Shown here: piece after piece, positions 44,575-52,793 of the stretch
How positions within the stretch are numbered: the first letter of the stretch is position 1
How the letters are laid out: each line of letters opens with the position of its first letter
Assembly: GCF_002023715.1 (NCBI RefSeq)
Contig: NZ_MAHX01000015.1
Location: 185,799 to 249,798, forward strand
Origin: Elizabethkingia occulta
GTDB lineage: Bacteria; Bacteroidota; Bacteroidia; Flavobacteriales; Weeksellaceae
Direction of reading: 5' to 3'
DNA length: 64,000 bases
Notes under the pieces: generated by a model
Databases searched by the model: none
Told to the model about the DNA's origin: nothing
What the model saw: the letters and a program-made list of their open reading frames with translations, nothing else
Made by a program: the position numbers and the translations under genes

Positions 44575-44583
44575 CCTTACTCT
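44561..44583. terminator. Terminator at the end of the receptor locus
   Basis: A 10-bp stem AGAGTAAGGT / ACCTTACTCT with a 3-nt loop overlapping the stop codon of the last gene. The T-tract is imperfect. Confidence 0.75.
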
Positions 44584-44596
44584 TCATATTTTATTT

Positions 44597-45040
44597 TTAT
44601 TTAGCATCATGTATCGGGACAACCAATACCGGAATGCTGGATTTCTTAGTAATGGACTTTGTTAGGCTGCCAATAAATACATCGTACATACCGCTTCGTC
44701 CGTGAGAACCGATTACAATGTAGTCGGCATTTTTTTCTTCAGCAAATTCCAGAATAATAGAGGATGCTTCGCCTTGTTTTAGAAGGTGATCGCAGTCTAT
44801 ATCCTGTGCAATAATTCTTTGCTCCAGACGGTTTAGCTGTAACAGCTCTTCTTTTATTTCGGATTTTTCTATTTCAGGAAAATATTGGAAACCCATATCA
44901 CCAATAGCAAATCCAATATCTAGTGGAGCAACATGGATAAGGCTTATTTTAGCATTTACCTCCTTAGCAAATTTTACAGCCTCGTCAATTAGGTATTCAG
45001 ATCTTTCTGAAAAATCTATTGGCAGAACAATTGTTTTCAT
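44597..45040 (-). CDS. Universal stress protein (UspA family)
   Basis: A single-domain 147-residue Usp: PIDFSERSEYLIDEAVKFA at the N terminus and the ATP-binding-type motif VIGSHGRSGMYDVFIGSLTKS near residues 108-128, the G-x2-G-x9-G-S/T pattern of nucleotide-binding members. Role in stress survival by family. Its terminator is shared with the convergent receptor locus. Confidence 0.93.
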   Translation of the reverse strand: MKTIVLPIDFSERSEYLIDEAVKFAKEVNAKISLIHVAPLDIGFAIGDMGFQYFPEIEKSEIKEELLQLNRLEQRIIAQDIDCDHLLKQGEASSIILEFAEEKNADYIVIGSHGRSGMYDVFIGSLTKSITKKSSIPVLVVPIHDAK

Positions 45041-45069
45041 AAGCTTTCTTTCTTACTAAATTAAGAAAA

Positions 45070-45675
45070 TTAATGGACTTTTACACTAAAAAGCTTCTCA
45101 TTTTCCAGATAAGCATCTAATATATCATTTTCTTCAACTTTGCCAACGCCTGCAGGTGTACCCGTAAAGATAAGGTCACCAACACGAAGTGTGAAATATT
45201 GTGAGATATTGGCTATAAGCTTATTAATGTCGAAAATCATGTCTTTAGAATTGCCTTCCTGAACAGTCTGATTATTTTTTTTCAGCTCAAAATGGATTTC
45301 TTCTGTATTGAAATTTCCAACCGGAAAGAAATCACTTACAACAGCTGAACCGTCAAACCCTTTGGCTTTCTCCCACGGTAATCCTTTTTCTTTTAGCTTA
45401 CTCTGCAAATCTCTGGCTGTAAAGTCTATTCCCAGACCAATTTGCTCGTAGTGCTTTGCAGCACTTTCCTCCTGAATGTATTTTCCTCCTTTGGATATTT
45501 TGATTACCAGTTCCAGCTCATAATGAATATCGTTAGAAAACTCAGGAATATAGAAGTCCGAACCCTTTAGAACCGAAGTGTCGGGTTTTATAAATAAAAC
45601 AGGCTCTGTAGGAATTTCATTTTTTAGTTCTTTGGCATGTTCTGTATAATTTCTGCCGACACAAATTATCTTCAT
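45070..45675 (-). CDS. Fumarylacetoacetate hydrolase (FAH)-family protein
   Basis: A 201-residue enzyme of the compact FAH fold (FAHD1/YcgM-like). It has KIICVGRNYTEHAKEL at the N terminus, the metal ligands in HYELELVIKISKGGK, GIDFTARDLQ, KGFDGSAV and the closing GDLIFTGTPAGVGKV. Such enzymes cleave acylpyruvates or decarboxylate oxaloacetate; the substrate here is not readable. A perfect 12-bp palindrome lies 22 bp upstream. Confidence 0.92.
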   Translation of the reverse strand: MKIICVGRNYTEHAKELKNEIPTEPVLFIKPDTSVLKGSDFYIPEFSNDIHYELELVIKISKGGKYIQEESAAKHYEQIGLGIDFTARDLQSKLKEKGLPWEKAKGFDGSAVVSDFFPVGNFNTEEIHFELKKNNQTVQEGNSKDMIFDINKLIANISQYFTLRVGDLIFTGTPAGVGKVEENDILDAYLENEKLFSVKVH

Positions 45676-45697
45676 ATTGTTTAGTATTAGCTATAGA

Positions 45698-45709
45698 GAG
45701 TATATACTC
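45698..45709. promoter_or_regulatory. 12-bp palindrome upstream of the FAH-family gene
   Basis: GAGTATATACTC, a perfect inverted repeat in the short spacer between the exonuclease and FAH genes. It could be an operator or part of the promoter; the AT-rich core also makes chance likely. Confidence 0.25.
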
Positions 45710-45726
45710 ATATTAGCAATTATTCA

Positions 45727-46491
45727 TTAAAATTTACTTTTCAGCTTTATAGCTGTTAATATCTTTTTGGTATACAACGGGAAGTCTGCATTTTGTATCC
45801 ATCCGAAGTAACCAGGATCTTTATCGAATACATCCAGTACTTTTTGTCCTTTGTATTTTCCAAAAGAGAACATCTCCTCTTCCTTATCATTGTAGATAAT
45901 AAAACCAGCTAAATCAGCACTTCTTTTATGGAAGGAAAATTCGCTTAAAGAATGTGCATCATCCCCTAATTCATCATATTTACCCACCTGTGCATCTAAT
46001 ATTTCGAAAGTTGCCAGAGTATCTGCTTCTGCAGAATGGGCATTCTCCAGAGATTTTCCACAATAGAATTGATATGCAGCGGAAAGATTTCGAGGTTCCA
46101 TCTTATGGAAAATAGTCTGTACATCGATTGGTTTATGTTTTGACAGGTCGAAGTCGAAGCCAACTCTTAATAGTTCTTCTGCTAGTAAAGGAATATCAAA
46201 TCTGTTGGAATTGAAACCTCCTAAATCGGAATCCTTAATCATATCAATGATTTTAGGAGCAATCTCTTTTAATGTAGGTTTGTCTGCTACCATTTCGTCT
46301 GTAATTCCATGAATATCACTGGATTCTTTAGGAATAGGCATTTCCGGATTTACCAGCCATGTTTTGGATTCACGTGAGGCATCCGGGAAAACTTTTAGGA
46401 TGCAGATTTCAACGATACGGTCTTTAGATATGTTAATACCTGTGGTCTCCAGGTCGAAAATACAAAGAGGTTTATGTAATTTTAAATTCAT
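45727..46491 (-). CDS. DEDDh 3'-5' exonuclease (DnaQ-like) with DUF3820-like C-terminal region
   Basis: A 254-residue exonuclease from ATG 46491. The four acidic motifs are present: D13/E15 in CIFDLETTG, the aspartate in GFNSNRFDIPLL, and H and D in HSAEADTLATFEIL. The C-terminal ~60 residues (FSFGKYKGQKVLDVFDKDPG followed by YFGWI) resemble the DUF3820-type module. It could act as a DNA polymerase III epsilon-like proofreader or an RNase T-like enzyme. The ATG overlaps the pssA stop by four bases (ATGA); an upstream extension to 46593 runs inside pssA and is rejected. Confidence 0.9.
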   Translation of the reverse strand: MNLKLHKPLCIFDLETTGINISKDRIVEICILKVFPDASRESKTWLVNPEMPIPKESSDIHGITDEMVADKPTLKEIAPKIIDMIKDSDLGGFNSNRFDIPLLAEELLRVGFDFDLSKHKPIDVQTIFHKMEPRNLSAAYQFYCGKSLENAHSAEADTLATFEILDAQVGKYDELGDDAHSLSEFSFHKRSADLAGFIIYNDKEEEMFSFGKYKGQKVLDVFDKDPGYFGWIQNADFPLYTKKILTAIKLKSKF

Positions 46492-47207
46492 ATTTGCGTT
46501 AAATTTTTTTGAAATAATAAAGAAACAGCGATGTAATAGATCATACAAAGTGGTATGCCTGTAATTCCGAATACAGAAAGAAGTATAATACACCCTGCCA
46601 ATAATGCTACTTTAGGATAATTATCCTGTAGCTTCATGGATTTGAATTTCATTGCAATCATTTTTATAGGGCTTATCAGCAACCAAGAACATAAAAGGCT
46701 TAGTATTATAAGTAATCCTGCATTTTCGAATAAAAATGAAAATGCGTGCTTTTCTCTGAATGCATAATACATACCGAACAGCAGAATAGTATTGCTAGGA
46801 GTATTAAGTCCTTTGAAGTAATATTTCTGGTCTTCGTCAAGGTTAAAAATAGCCAGGCGCAGACACGAGAAAAGAGTAACCAGAAGACCTATATATTTAA
46901 TATCGAAAGGAAGACTTATTCCAAATGCCTGGTCTCCGAAACCTTCCAGAGCTTTATACATTGTTAATCCCGGAAGAAAACCAAAACTAACCATATCTGC
47001 AAGAGAGTCCAGCTGGACACCAAGGTCGCTGTTTGCTTTTAGTGCCCTAGCTACAAAACCATCGAAAAAGTCCAGTACAAGGGAACAGATAATACATAAA
47101 GCTGTAGTTTTATAATCCCCCAGTACAAGCTGGATAGCACCAACACTGCCGAAAAACAGGTTTCCAAGTGTCAGAGCATTTGCAAAATTATTCCGGATAA
47201 AATTCAT
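46488..47207 (-). CDS. pssA: CDP-diacylglycerol-serine O-phosphatidyltransferase
   Basis: Makes phosphatidylserine, the precursor of phosphatidylethanolamine. A 239-residue integral membrane protein with about seven membrane segments and the CDP-alcohol phosphotransferase motif FFDGFVARALKANSDLGVQL continuing to DSLADMVSFG (DG-x2-AR-x8-G-x3-D-x3-D). The -7 box TATTTTTG ends four bases before its ATG, suggesting a leaderless message. Operon with the downstream exonuclease. Confidence 0.95.
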   Translation of the reverse strand: MNFIRNNFANALTLGNLFFGSVGAIQLVLGDYKTTALCIICSLVLDFFDGFVARALKANSDLGVQLDSLADMVSFGFLPGLTMYKALEGFGDQAFGISLPFDIKYIGLLVTLFSCLRLAIFNLDEDQKYYFKGLNTPSNTILLFGMYYAFREKHAFSFLFENAGLLIILSLLCSWLLISPIKMIAMKFKSMKLQDNYPKVALLAGCIILLSVFGITGIPLCMIYYIAVSLLFQKNLTQI

Positions 47208-47211
47208 GCAA

Positions 47212-47219
47212 CAAAAATA
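47212..47219 (-). promoter_or_regulatory. -7 promoter box of pssA
   Basis: Minus strand TATTTTTG, 4 nt from ATG 47207; predicts a leaderless pssA transcript. Confidence 0.55.
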
Positions 47220-47442
47220 GGGAGGAATTATGAATTATCAGGTATAATTGGGTGTTAAACACGATTCACCCGGTAAAACTGCTGCAAAAGAAACTATAGA
47301 CAAAACTAACTAAGAAGGTAATAAGGAAAAGGTTTATAAATAAATAGCCGTTTAACAATAACTGTATTTGCGAGAAACTATGTAAAAAATAACTTTAAAG
47401 ATTGTTTAATTCAGATAAATAATTATCTTTAAACAAATTTAT

Positions 47443-47871
47443 ATGAAAATGAAAAAAATAATCTTTAGCCTTGTTGCAATATTTTTCAGTGTGTTATCTT
47501 ATGCACAGATTGAAGGAAAATGGAAGACTATAGACGATGAAACAGGAAAGCCTAAGTCTATCGTCGAGATTTTTAAAAAATCGGATGGTAAATATTATGG
47601 TAAAGTAATCCAGTTATTAATAAAACCTGCAGATCCTAACTGCTCTGGCTGTAAGGATGATCGTAAAGATAAACCTATCCTTGGTATGGAAGTAATCAGA
47701 GGACTGTCTAAAGACGGAAGCGAGTTTACAAAAGGAACGATTACTGACCCTAAAAATGGTAAGACATATAAGTGTACAATCAAAAAAGAAGGTGAAGACA
47801 AGCTTAATGTAAGAGGTTATATTGGATTCTCAGCATTAGGAAGATCTCAAACTTGGTATAAAGTAGATTAA
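47443..47871 (+). CDS. DUF2147 domain-containing exported protein
   Basis: A 142-residue protein with a signal peptide (IIFSLVAIFFSVLSYAQ) and the DUF2147 pattern: IEGKWKTIDDETGKPKSIVE, a CSGCKDD cysteine pair, LGMEVIRGL, DPKNGKTYKC, and GYIGFSALGRSQTW at the end. Likely an outer-membrane-associated or periplasmic beta-barrel of lipocalin size. Function unknown. Start at ATG 47443, or ATG 47449 two codons later. Terminator downstream. Confidence 0.92.
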   Translation: MKMKKIIFSLVAIFFSVLSYAQIEGKWKTIDDETGKPKSIVEIFKKSDGKYYGKVIQLLIKPADPNCSGCKDDRKDKPILGMEVIRGLSKDGSEFTKGTITDPKNGKTYKCTIKKEGEDKLNVRGYIGFSALGRSQTWYKVD

Positions 47872-47892
47872 TATTTATCAAATATATTCATG

Positions 47893-47925
47893 AAAAGCAT
47901 CAAAGAAATTTGATGCTTTTTTTAT
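47893..47925 (+). terminator. Terminator after the DUF2147 gene
   Basis: A 12-bp stem AAAAGCATCAAA / TTTGATGCTTTT with a GAAA tetraloop and T-run. Confidence 0.92.
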
Positions 47926-47967
47926 TGAAAAAGTGTAACGAAAAATAAAACAATACACTTATAGAGT

Positions 47968-48462
47968 ATGCAGAGTAAGCAAGAAGAAAATTTTGTAAAG
48001 CAGATTACGGAAAACCAGAGGTTGATCCATAAGGTATGTAGAATTTATACTGATAATGAAGTAGATCATGAAGACCTTTTTCAGGAAATAACGTTGCAAC
48101 TGTGGAAATCTTTTTCGGGATACAGAGGTGAAGCAAAATTCTCTACATGGATGTATCGTATAGCGCTGAATACTGCAATATCATTATTTCGGAAATCAGA
48201 CAGGAAGATTCGGGCACAATCAGATGTCGATTTTGTTTCATTGAAAATAGAGTGTGATGAGTATATTGATGATGAAGATAAAATCAGGAATATGTATAAA
48301 ATGATTCATAAACTTTCTGATATAGAGAGAGCATTAATTATGATGTATCTGGATGATAAAAGTTACAGAGAAATAGGAGACATTCTGGGAATAACAGAAG
48401 GAAATGCCCGTGTTAAAATGAGCAGAGCTAAAAATAATCTGAAATCACTTGTTAAAAAATAA
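47968..48462 (+). CDS. ECF RNA polymerase sigma factor
   Basis: A 164-residue sigma-70-family factor. Region 2 is IHKVCRIYTDNEVDHEDLFQ to FSTWMYRIALNTAISLFR (residues ~20-75). Region 4 is LSDIERALIMMYLDDKSYRE and then IGDILGITEGNARVKMSRAK (~112-158). Its TAA stop overlaps the ATG of the next gene, a membrane protein that is the obvious candidate regulator. Distinct from the FecI-type factor at 35.3 kb. Confidence 0.93.
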   Translation: MQSKQEENFVKQITENQRLIHKVCRIYTDNEVDHEDLFQEITLQLWKSFSGYRGEAKFSTWMYRIALNTAISLFRKSDRKIRAQSDVDFVSLKIECDEYIDDEDKIRNMYKMIHKLSDIERALIMMYLDDKSYREIGDILGITEGNARVKMSRAKNNLKSLVKK

Positions 48463-49076
48463 TGGCTATGGATGAACTGGAGTTATTGAAAAAGGACTGG
48501 AATAATGAGTCTGAAAATTTTAGAACATACTCAACTAAAGATATATATGGAATGATCAGGAAGAAGACAATGTCAATTACAAAAATTTTATTGTTAACAG
48601 GTTTTGCTGAGGCGATGTTGTGGACTGCTTTTTATTATGCAGATAGATCTTTTTCGGTCTACAGGCTTATAATTTTTCTGTTATTTTTTCTGTTAATTCT
48701 ATATTTCTATTACAGATTGAATGCTAATCGTGATGTAAAAGAATTGATGCAAAATATTTTCAGGCTAAGAACAATTATTTTGGGATATGCCATTATATCT
48801 GGTCTGCTTATTATATTCGATAATATTATTAACTACAAAAATTATACACAGCATGCAATGGCTGGATTTAGGGAAGGTTGGAATGAACTTCCCAGAAACT
48901 CAGTTGATCCAGAGAGTTTGATCCCAGGATTAACAGGCTATGTAATATTTGGGATAGGACTGTGCTTTGTAGTGTTTATTATCTATTCAATTTATAAAAG
49001 ATCTTATGGAAATATCCTCCATAAATTAAGGGCTAATTATAAAGAACTGACCAAATTAGAAGAAAGTAATGCATAA
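48462..49076 (+). CDS. Membrane protein coupled to the sigma factor (candidate anti-sigma)
   Basis: A 204-residue protein with a cytoplasmic N terminus (DELELLKKDWNNESENFRTY), followed by four hydrophobic segments (~40-58, 66-85, 103-122, 160-182) and a basic C-terminal tail. Its ATG overlaps the sigma stop (TAATG), so expression is coupled. No known anti-sigma domain is recognisable, but the position and topology fit a membrane anti-sigma factor. A second ATG two codons on is an alternative start. Confidence 0.75.
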   Translation: MAMDELELLKKDWNNESENFRTYSTKDIYGMIRKKTMSITKILLLTGFAEAMLWTAFYYADRSFSVYRLIIFLLFFLLILYFYYRLNANRDVKELMQNIFRLRTIILGYAIISGLLIIFDNIINYKNYTQHAMAGFREGWNELPRNSVDPESLIPGLTGYVIFGIGLCFVVFIIYSIYKRSYGNILHKLRANYKELTKLEESNA

Positions 49077-49091
49077 TAAAATGAAAATGGT

Positions 49092-49099
49092 TATTTTTG
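49092..49099 (+). promoter_or_regulatory. -7 promoter box of pdhB
   Basis: TATTTTTG, exact consensus, 23 nt before ATG 49123. Confidence 0.55.
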
Positions 49100-49122
49100 T
49101 ACTTTCAAATTAATTAAAAATT

Positions 49123-50106
49123 ATGGCAGAATATACTTTTCGTGAGGTAATTGCACAGGCAATGAGCGAGGAAATGCGCAAAGACCAGTCAATATATTTA
49201 ATGGGTGAGGAGGTTGCAGAATACAATGGTGCTTATAAAGCATCTAAAGGTATGTTAGCAGAATTCGGACCAGACAGAATTATCGATACTCCGATTGCTG
49301 AGCTTGGTTTCGCAGGTATCTCTGTAGGTGCGGCAATGAACGGATGCCGTCCGATCGTTGAATTCATGACTTTCAATTTCTCTTTAGTGGGTATTGATCA
49401 GATCATTAACAATGCAGCTAAAATTTTCCAGATGAGTGGTGGTCAGTGGAACTGTCCAATCGTTTTCCGTGGACCTACAGCTTCTGCAGGTCAGTTAGGA
49501 GCAACTCACTCTCAGGCATTAGAAAGCTGGTATGCAAACTGCCCGGGACTAAAAGTAGTAGTACCATCTAACCCATATGATGCGAAAGGTCTTTTGAAGA
49601 CAGCTATTCAGGATAATGATCCTGTTATCTTCATGGAATCTGAGCAAATGTATGGTGATAAAATGGAAATTCCTGAGGAGGAGTACTATATCCCAATTGG
49701 TAAAGCCGATATCAAGAAAGAGGGTACAGATGTTACTTTAGTATCTTTCGGTAAAATTATGAAGTTAGCTATTCAGGCGGCTGAAGATTTAGAAAAAGAA
49801 GGTATTTCTGTAGAGGTTATCGATCTTAGAACAGTACGTCCTTTAGATTATGATACTGTTTTAGCTTCTGTAAAGAAAACTAACCGTTTGGTAATTTTAG
49901 AAGAAGCTTGGCCATTCGCTTCTGTAGCTTCTGAGATTACTTATATGGTGCAGCAAAAAGCATTTGATTACTTAGATGCTCCAATCAAGAGAATCACAAC
50001 TCCGGATGCACCAGCTCCATATTCTGCAGCATTATTTGCGGAATGGTTCCCTAAACTGGAAAAAGTCAAAGCTGAGATTAAAAATGCAATGTACGTTAAG
50101 CAATAA
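49123..50106 (+). CDS. pdhB: Pyruvate dehydrogenase E1 component, beta subunit
   Basis: The beta chain of the thiamine-diphosphate E1 enzyme. 327 residues: TFREVIAQAMSEEMRKD at the N terminus, TPIAELGFAGISVGAAMNG (TPP-binding glutamate and alpha-beta contact), FRGPTASAGQLGATHSQ, and the transketolase C-terminal domain (VEVIDLRTVRPLDYDTVLAS). Branched-chain 2-oxoacid E1 beta is similar, so pyruvate is the likeliest but not the only substrate. The alpha subunit is not adjacent. Codon choice looks like a highly expressed gene. Confidence 0.9.
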   Translation: MAEYTFREVIAQAMSEEMRKDQSIYLMGEEVAEYNGAYKASKGMLAEFGPDRIIDTPIAELGFAGISVGAAMNGCRPIVEFMTFNFSLVGIDQIINNAAKIFQMSGGQWNCPIVFRGPTASAGQLGATHSQALESWYANCPGLKVVVPSNPYDAKGLLKTAIQDNDPVIFMESEQMYGDKMEIPEEEYYIPIGKADIKKEGTDVTLVSFGKIMKLAIQAAEDLEKEGISVEVIDLRTVRPLDYDTVLASVKKTNRLVILEEAWPFASVASEITYMVQQKAFDYLDAPIKRITTPDAPAPYSAALFAEWFPKLEKVKAEIKNAMYVKQ

Positions 50107-50127
50107 TAATGTAGATTAACAGATATT

Positions 50128-50156
50128 AAAACCTTCCTTTCCGGAAGGTTTTTTAA
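50128..50156 (+). terminator. Terminator after pdhB
   Basis: A 10-bp stem AAAACCTTCC / GGAAGGTTTT with a 5-nt loop and T-run. Confidence 0.92.
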
Positions 50157-50197
50157 TTTTGTCAAATAAATTTATACAACTTAGGGGTAATTTCTTA

Positions 50198-50205
50198 TAA
50201 ATTTG
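50198..50205 (+). promoter_or_regulatory. -7 promoter box of kup
   Basis: TAAATTTG, exact consensus, 23 nt before ATG 50229. No exact -33 TTTG. Confidence 0.55.
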
Positions 50206-50228
50206 CGCTAATTTTTATATTTTAAAAT

Positions 50229-52211
50229 ATGTTAGGACTGAATGCACATATCGATACCAAGAAGTTAACCTTCATAGGTGTTTTAGTGTCATTAGGGATT
50301 GTTTTCGGAGATATCGGAACCTCTCCGTTATACGTAATGAAGGCTATTGTAAATGCCCGAAAAGAATCCGGGACACTGGATCCAATCTTCCTGGAAGGAG
50401 CACTCTCATGTATCATCTGGACACTGACCATTCAGACTACAATTAAATATGTACTAATTTCCCTCCGGGCTGATAACAAAGGTGAGGGTGGTATTCTGGC
50501 ACTTTTCTCACTGGTGAAAAACCTGAAGAAGAAGTGGCTCTATATTATTGCAATTATAGGAGCGGCAACGCTTATTGCAGACGGAGTTATTACACCTTCT
50601 CTTACCGTAATGGCAGCTATAGAAGGTCTTGAAATATATAATCCTGAAACACCTGTGGTTACGATTACACTTATTGTATTAGTGGTAATCTTTACCATAC
50701 AACAGTTTGGAACAAGCTTTATTGGTAAGTTTTTTGGGCCGGTAATGACGATCTGGTTCCTTATGTTGGGAGTATTGGGAATAATCCATCTTTTCGATTA
50801 TCCACAAATTCTAAAAGCATTAAATCCTTACTATGCAGTAAGGCTTATAATCACATCACCTTCCATTATTGTTATTCTTGGAGCAGTTTTCCTGTGTACA
50901 ACAGGAGCTGAGGCTTTATACTCGGATCTTGGACACTGTGGTATCAAGAATATCCGCGTTAGTTGGGTGTTTGTAAAAATCTGTCTTATTCTTAACTATC
51001 TTGGGCAAGGGGCATGGTTAGTAGGAAACTATCAACAAGTTTTTGCCGGAGAAAATCCTTTCTTTGCTATGATGCCGGAATGGTTTGTACTACCAGCAGT
51101 AATTATGGCAACTGCAGCCGCTATTATCGCCAGTCAAGCGTTGATTACAGGATCATTTACAATTTTCTCAGAGGCAATGTCACTTAACTTCTGGCCTTTA
51201 CAAGAAATTGATTATCCTTCCGGGGTGAAAGGGCAAATGTATATTCCTAAAGTAAACTGGGGATTATTGGTGTTCTGTATTTTTGTTGTACTATACTTTA
51301 AAGAATCAGGTAAAATGGAGGCAGCCTATGGTCTGTCCATTACTGTAACTATGTTGATGACAACTGTTCTTTTAGTATTCTACCTTTTCAAGAAAAGAAT
51401 TAATAAGTGGCTCGTTTTGTTATTTGCATTAGTATACCTTTCTTTAGAGCTAGGTTTCTTTAGTGCCAATGTGATCAAGTTCTTTGAAGGAGGCTGGATT
51501 ACTGTATTCTTAGCCGGATTTATAGGTGTCTGTATGTATGCATGGTACAATGGAAGAATGATTAAAACTAAATTCATCAAGTTTGTAAAACTGGAGCATT
51601 ACATATCTACTATCCAGGATATGAAACTGGATGAAACAATCCCTAAATATGCCACAAACTTGGCTTATTTCAGCCGTGCTAAAAATACACAGGAAATAGA
51701 ATCCAAGATTATCTACTCTATGATTCGCTCCCAGCCTAAACGTGCTGATCATTATTTTATTCTGAATATTGTAAACCATGAAGATCCATATACTTATGAG
51801 TATAAAATAGATGAAATCCTTCCGGGAACTATTTATCGCATACATTTTATTTTAGGATTTAAGGTAGACAGGCTTATCAATGATTACTTCCAACAGGTAT
51901 TAACGGATATGGTAGATGAAGGAATTATTCCGGACAGAAGTAGCCATCCATCTCTGAGAGCTCATAATATACCGCCGGATCTTAAATATGTAATTATAGA
52001 CAACGTTTATATCAATGATTATCTTCTTACGATTCGTGAGAAAATTATTATGAATGTTTATAATTTTGTCCGTAAAATGGGTAGTAACGACTTTACTGCA
52101 TTCGGTTTAGTTTCTCATAATGTGGTTGTAGAGTCAGCTCCGCTACTTTATAATCCGGTACGTGTACACAAAATCAAACAGGTTGGTTTTAATCGTTTTG
52201 ATGAAGATTAA
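50229..52211 (+). CDS. kup: KUP-family potassium uptake transporter
   Basis: A 660-residue K+:H+ symporter of the inner membrane. About twelve membrane segments lie in residues 12-445, opening with the family hallmark LGIVFGDIGTSPLYVMKAIV and VITPSLTVMAAIEGLE. The soluble C-terminal domain (~450-660) is a little longer than in E. coli Kup. Own promoter, with the Fur-like regulator gene 23 bp downstream under a separate promoter. Confidence 0.95.
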   Translation: MLGLNAHIDTKKLTFIGVLVSLGIVFGDIGTSPLYVMKAIVNARKESGTLDPIFLEGALSCIIWTLTIQTTIKYVLISLRADNKGEGGILALFSLVKNLKKKWLYIIAIIGAATLIADGVITPSLTVMAAIEGLEIYNPETPVVTITLIVLVVIFTIQQFGTSFIGKFFGPVMTIWFLMLGVLGIIHLFDYPQILKALNPYYAVRLIITSPSIIVILGAVFLCTTGAEALYSDLGHCGIKNIRVSWVFVKICLILNYLGQGAWLVGNYQQVFAGENPFFAMMPEWFVLPAVIMATAAAIIASQALITGSFTIFSEAMSLNFWPLQEIDYPSGVKGQMYIPKVNWGLLVFCIFVVLYFKESGKMEAAYGLSITVTMLMTTVLLVFYLFKKRINKWLVLLFALVYLSLELGFFSANVIKFFEGGWITVFLAGFIGVCMYAWYNGRMIKTKFIKFVKLEHYISTIQDMKLDETIPKYATNLAYFSRAKNTQEIESKIIYSMIRSQPKRADHYFILNIVNHEDPYTYEYKIDEILPGTIYRIHFILGFKVDRLINDYFQQVLTDMVDEGIIPDRSSHPSLRAHNIPPDLKYVIIDNVYINDYLLTIREKIIMNVYNFVRKMGSNDFTAFGLVSHNVVVESAPLLYNPVRVHKIKQVGFNRFDED

Positions 52212-52230
52212 TTTTTATGTTGTAAATTTG
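52197..52230 (+). promoter_or_regulatory. Promoter of the Fur-like regulator gene
   Basis: TTTG at 52197-52200 and TAAATTTG at 52223-52230 spaced 22 bp. The -7 box ends 4 nt before ATG 52235, so the transcript is predicted to be leaderless. The -33 element lies inside the end of kup. Confidence 0.6.
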
Positions 52231-52234
52231 TACT

Positions 52235-52714
52235 ATGATGGACCAAAAACAAAAGGAAAAAAATATTGAAACTGTAAAGAGTGTTTTGAAACAGTATTTA
52301 CAGGATAAAGGGTATCGTAATACACCAGAACGTTACGCTATTATCGAAGAAATCTACAATCTGGATCACCATTTTAATGTAGATGACTTGTATTTGTTGA
52401 TGATTCAGAAGAAATATCAGGTTTCAAAAGCAACAATTTACAACACGATCGAAATCTTTTTAGATGCAGGATTAATCCGTAAGCATCAGTTTGGGGAAAA
52501 GACACTTACCTCTTCCTCTTATGAGAAATCATATTTCGACAAGCAACACGATCATCTGGTGGTTTATAAGCCGGGATCTGATAAAGAAATTGATGAGATT
52601 ATAGAATTTTGCGATCCGAGAATTCAGGGAATTAAAGAAGCTATAGAAAATGCATTTGGTGTAAGCATCGACAGTCATTCCCTTTACTTCTACGGGTATA
52701 AAAAAGATAACTAA
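52235..52714 (+). CDS. Fur-family transcriptional regulator lacking CxxC motifs
   Basis: A 159-residue Fur/PerR-type protein: GYRNTPERYAIIEEIYNLDH, the winged-helix recognition region YQVSKATIYNTIEIFLDAGL, then the dimerisation domain with KQHDHLVVYKPGS. In most Fur proteins the last segment reads HDHLxCxxCG with structural zinc cysteines; here those positions are Val and Pro, so that site is missing. Regulatory metal histidines (HHFNVDD, HDH) remain. It probably responds to metal or peroxide; the regulon is unknown. Adjacent ATGs at 52235 and 52238; the first is favoured by the promoter. Confidence 0.9.
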   Translation: MMDQKQKEKNIETVKSVLKQYLQDKGYRNTPERYAIIEEIYNLDHHFNVDDLYLLMIQKKYQVSKATIYNTIEIFLDAGLIRKHQFGEKTLTSSSYEKSYFDKQHDHLVVYKPGSDKEIDEIIEFCDPRIQGIKEAIENAFGVSIDSHSLYFYGYKKDN

Positions 52715-52739
52715 TCTCGTAAAGATATTATAAATAAAG

Positions 52740-52768
52740 CGCAAGGAGAGAAGCCTCTCTTTGCGTTT
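52740..52768 (+). terminator. Terminator after the Fur-like gene
   Basis: An 11-bp stem CGCAAGGAGAG / CTCTCTTTGCG (one G-U pair) with a 4-nt loop. Only a short T-run follows. Confidence 0.6.
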
Positions 52769-52793
52769 CAAGGTTTAATAGCGTTTCACATTC

